A stretch of 7,157 nucleotides of DNA from Verrucomicrobiota bacterium (GTDB lineage: Bacteria; Verrucomicrobiota; Verrucomicrobiia; Limisphaerales; JADLHS01): positions 1-7,157 of the forward strand of contig SCTL01000889.1 of NCBI GenBank assembly GCA_004297495.1. Direction: 5' to 3'. The notes beneath the pieces were generated by a model. That model saw only the letters and a list, made by a program, of their open reading frames with translations. It ran no database searches and was not told the origin of the DNA. The position numbers and the translations under genes were made by a program. Shown here one piece after another: positions 5,961-7,157 of the stretch. How positions within the stretch are numbered: the first letter of the stretch is position 1; each line of letters opens with the position of its first letter.

Positions 5961-5986
5961 TTGACATTCGGCGGAGTTTCTTTAAT
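5961..5986 (+). promoter_or_regulatory. Candidate sigma-70 promoter for rpsT
   Basis: A perfect -35 TTGACA (5961-5966) is followed by TTTAAT (5981-5986), which matches TATAAT at five of six positions. The 14-bp spacing is shorter than the 16-18 bp norm. A 16-bp spacing would use the poorer TAATGT (5983-5988). The position, 34-59 bases before the rpsT ATG in the 144-bp divergent gap, fits a dedicated promoter for this gene. Confidence 0.45.
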
Positions 5987-6019
5987 GTGGCGCGCCTCGA
6001 AATTAACTGAAACTGAACT

Positions 6020-6283
6020 ATGCCGAATACGAAGTCCGCCGAACGCCGCATGCGCAGCAACGAGCGCAAGCGTTTGCAGAACCGCAGCGTCGCCTCCCGC
6101 CTCCGTGGCGTCGAAAAAGATTTCCGCGCCTCCTTGACCGGCGGCAAGAAGGATGAAGCCGCCAAGTCCCTCCGCGCCGCCATCTCCGGTCTCGACAAGG
6201 CCGTGAAGTCCGGCGTCATTCATCGCCGCACCGCCGACCGCAAAAAATCGCGGTTGACCGTGGCGCTGAACGCGCTCAAGTAA
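6020..6283 (+). CDS. rpsT: 30S ribosomal protein S20
   Basis: A small-subunit protein that binds 16S rRNA early in assembly. The 87-aa length and strongly basic composition are typical. The N-terminus MPNTKSAERRMRSNERKRLQ and the C-terminal GVIHRRTADRKKSRL motif (65-79) are diagnostic of S20. The family start MPN supports ATG 6020; the leader AACTGAAACTGAACT contains no Shine-Dalgarno. It is the only plus-strand gene in the window and is monocistronic: it has its own candidate promoter upstream and a strong terminator 19 bases after the stop. Confidence 0.97.
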   Translation: MPNTKSAERRMRSNERKRLQNRSVASRLRGVEKDFRASLTGGKKDEAAKSLRAAISGLDKAVKSGVIHRRTADRKKSRLTVALNALK

Positions 6284-6302
6284 GCTTCGGAATTTTTCTC
6301 CT

Positions 6303-6335
6303 GCGATTGCCGCCTTCGGGCGGCAATTGCTTTTT
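6303..6335 (+). terminator. Intrinsic terminator of rpsT with UUCG tetraloop
   Basis: A 12-bp stem (6303-6314 with 6319-6330, one G-U pair) closes a TTCG tetraloop at 6315-6318 and is followed directly by five T (6331-6335) on the plus strand. This is a near-ideal intrinsic terminator. The T-run runs into the TAA stop codon of the convergent glycosyltransferase (6334-6336). On the minus strand the hairpin is followed by AGGAGAAAAATT, not a T-run, so termination is expected mainly for rpsT. Confidence 0.93.
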
Positions 6336-7110
6336 AGTTTCCAAGCGGCGCGAGCGTTCGCGCTTCGGCGGGAAACAGTTTTGAATTTCTCAGCCCCAGC
6401 TTTGCCAGGCGAAAGCTCAGGCCCGTGCCGAGGCAGCCGAAACCGTATTTCAAACTGCGCCGGAAATTGATCGAGGACGCCTCGGCAAAATATTTCGTGG
6501 GGCAGCTCACCTCGCCGATGGTGAAGCCGTGCCAGAGAATCTGCGCGAGCATCTGGTTGTCGAACACGAAGTCGTCGGAATTATTTTCCAGGTTCAGCTT
6601 CTCCAGAATTTCCCGCGAGAACGCGCGATAGCCGGTGTGATATTCCGAGAGCTTCGCGCCGAGCAGCACGTTCTCCGTAAACGTGAGAAAACGGTTCGCG
6701 ATGTATTTCCACGCCGGCATTCCGCCTTGCAACGAATAGCCGCCGAGAATGCGGCTGCCCAGCACGCACGGATGCAGATCGTTCCCGATCATCGAAACCA
6801 TCGCGGGCAACAGCTTCGGCGTGTATTGATAGTCGGGATGAATCATCACCACGATGTCCGCGCCCGCCGCGAGCGCGAGGCGATAGCAGGTCTTTTGATT
6901 CCCGCCGTAGCCGGTGTTCTTCTCGTGGACGTGGACTTGCACGCCTTCGAGAGTGCGGGCCACGGACACCGTGTCATCGCGGCTTTGGTCGTCCACGAGG
7001 ACGATCAAATCCACCAGGCCCTGCTCGCGCACCTCATCATAAGTCTGGCGCACCGTGCGGGCGGCGTTGTAGGCCGGCATGACGACGACCACTTTTTTTC
7101 CGCGATACAT
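6334..7110 (-). CDS. Family 2 glycosyltransferase, dolichyl-phosphate-mannose-synthase-like
   Basis: A 258-aa GT-A fold enzyme that transfers a sugar from a nucleotide donor, probably to a polyprenyl phosphate or other membrane-associated acceptor; donor and acceptor are inferred only. Visible motifs are VVVMPAYNAARTV (8-20), LVDDQSRDDTV (38-48) with Asp40-Asp41 for donor nucleotide binding, and KNTGYGGNQKTCYRLAL (64-80). The metal-site region MIHPDYQYTP (89-98) has a single Asp93 in place of the usual DxD. The acceptor-side motif EYHTGYRAFSREIL (156-169) follows. A weakly hydrophobic segment lies at about 220-240, but there is no clear multi-helix membrane domain. ATG 7110 begins directly before the family's first strand; no Shine-Dalgarno is evident. 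Only 47 bp upstream are available, so promoter and operon context are unknown. Confidence 0.93.
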   Translation of the reverse strand: MYRGKKVVVVMPAYNAARTVRQTYDEVREQGLVDLIVLVDDQSRDDTVSVARTLEGVQVHVHEKNTGYGGNQKTCYRLALAAGADIVVMIHPDYQYTPKLLPAMVSMIGNDLHPCVLGSRILGGYSLQGGMPAWKYIANRFLTFTENVLLGAKLSEYHTGYRAFSREILEKLNLENNSDDFVFDNQMLAQILWHGFTIGEVSCPTKYFAEASSINFRRSLKYGFGCLGTGLSFRLAKLGLRNSKLFPAEARTLAPLGN

Positions 7111-7157
7111 TTCGCACAGCCTGCCGACGTGTGAGGCGGGTGAGAAGCCAAAAAAAT

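Noticed and set aside
5876..6223. Upstream extension of the 106-aa membrane protein reading antisense through rpsT
   Set aside because: The extension is the complement of the S20 coding region and its leader; ATG 5875 has a proper Shine-Dalgarno.

Overview
The window is a compact, GC-rich bacterial chromosome segment. Eight genes in a row lie on the minus strand, followed by a plus-strand ribosomal protein gene (rpsT) that converges on one more minus-strand gene at the right edge. All products are housekeeping or common accessory proteins, with no phage, transposon, CRISPR or plasmid signature. The host is probably a member of Verrucomicrobiota, perhaps of the Pedosphaera/Limisphaera type. 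The basis is base composition, scarcity of Shine-Dalgarno motifs, the protein flavours, and intergenic inverted arrays of 7-bp words that I associate with that group. This is inference from recall, not a search, and other GC-rich phyla are not excluded.

In minus-strand transcription order (right to left), the main cluster is as follows. It starts with a 106-aa membrane protein of unknown function and a YugP-type membrane zinc metallopeptidase. A sigma-70 family factor without region 1.1 and adenine phosphoribosyltransferase (apt) come next, only 24 bp apart. After a 194-bp gap holding an inverted heptad-repeat element comes a membrane-anchored TPR protein, coupled by an ATGA overlap to an aquaporin. 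Last are UDP-glucose 6-dehydrogenase (ugd) and a MutT-like NUDIX hydrolase cut by the left edge, coupled by a GTGA overlap. The genes do not form one pathway. At most they are short co-transcribed pairs: sigma/apt, TPR/aquaporin and ugd/NUDIX.

On the right, rpsT has its own divergent promoter region and a strong UUCG-loop terminator. The terminator's T-run overlaps the stop codon of the convergent glycosyltransferase (GT2) gene. No gap between genes exceeds 300 bp. No tRNA, rRNA or riboswitch was recognised.

The most notable non-gene signal is a pair of sequence-unrelated elements of the same design at 140-208 and 2991-3083. Each has two inverted arms made of tandem 7-bp words. One appears to be translated as the N-terminal extension of the NUDIX protein. 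A second point of interest is the aquaporin, whose predicted selectivity filter (His-Ile-Ala-Arg) resembles plant TIPs and animal AQP8 rather than classical bacterial AqpZ.
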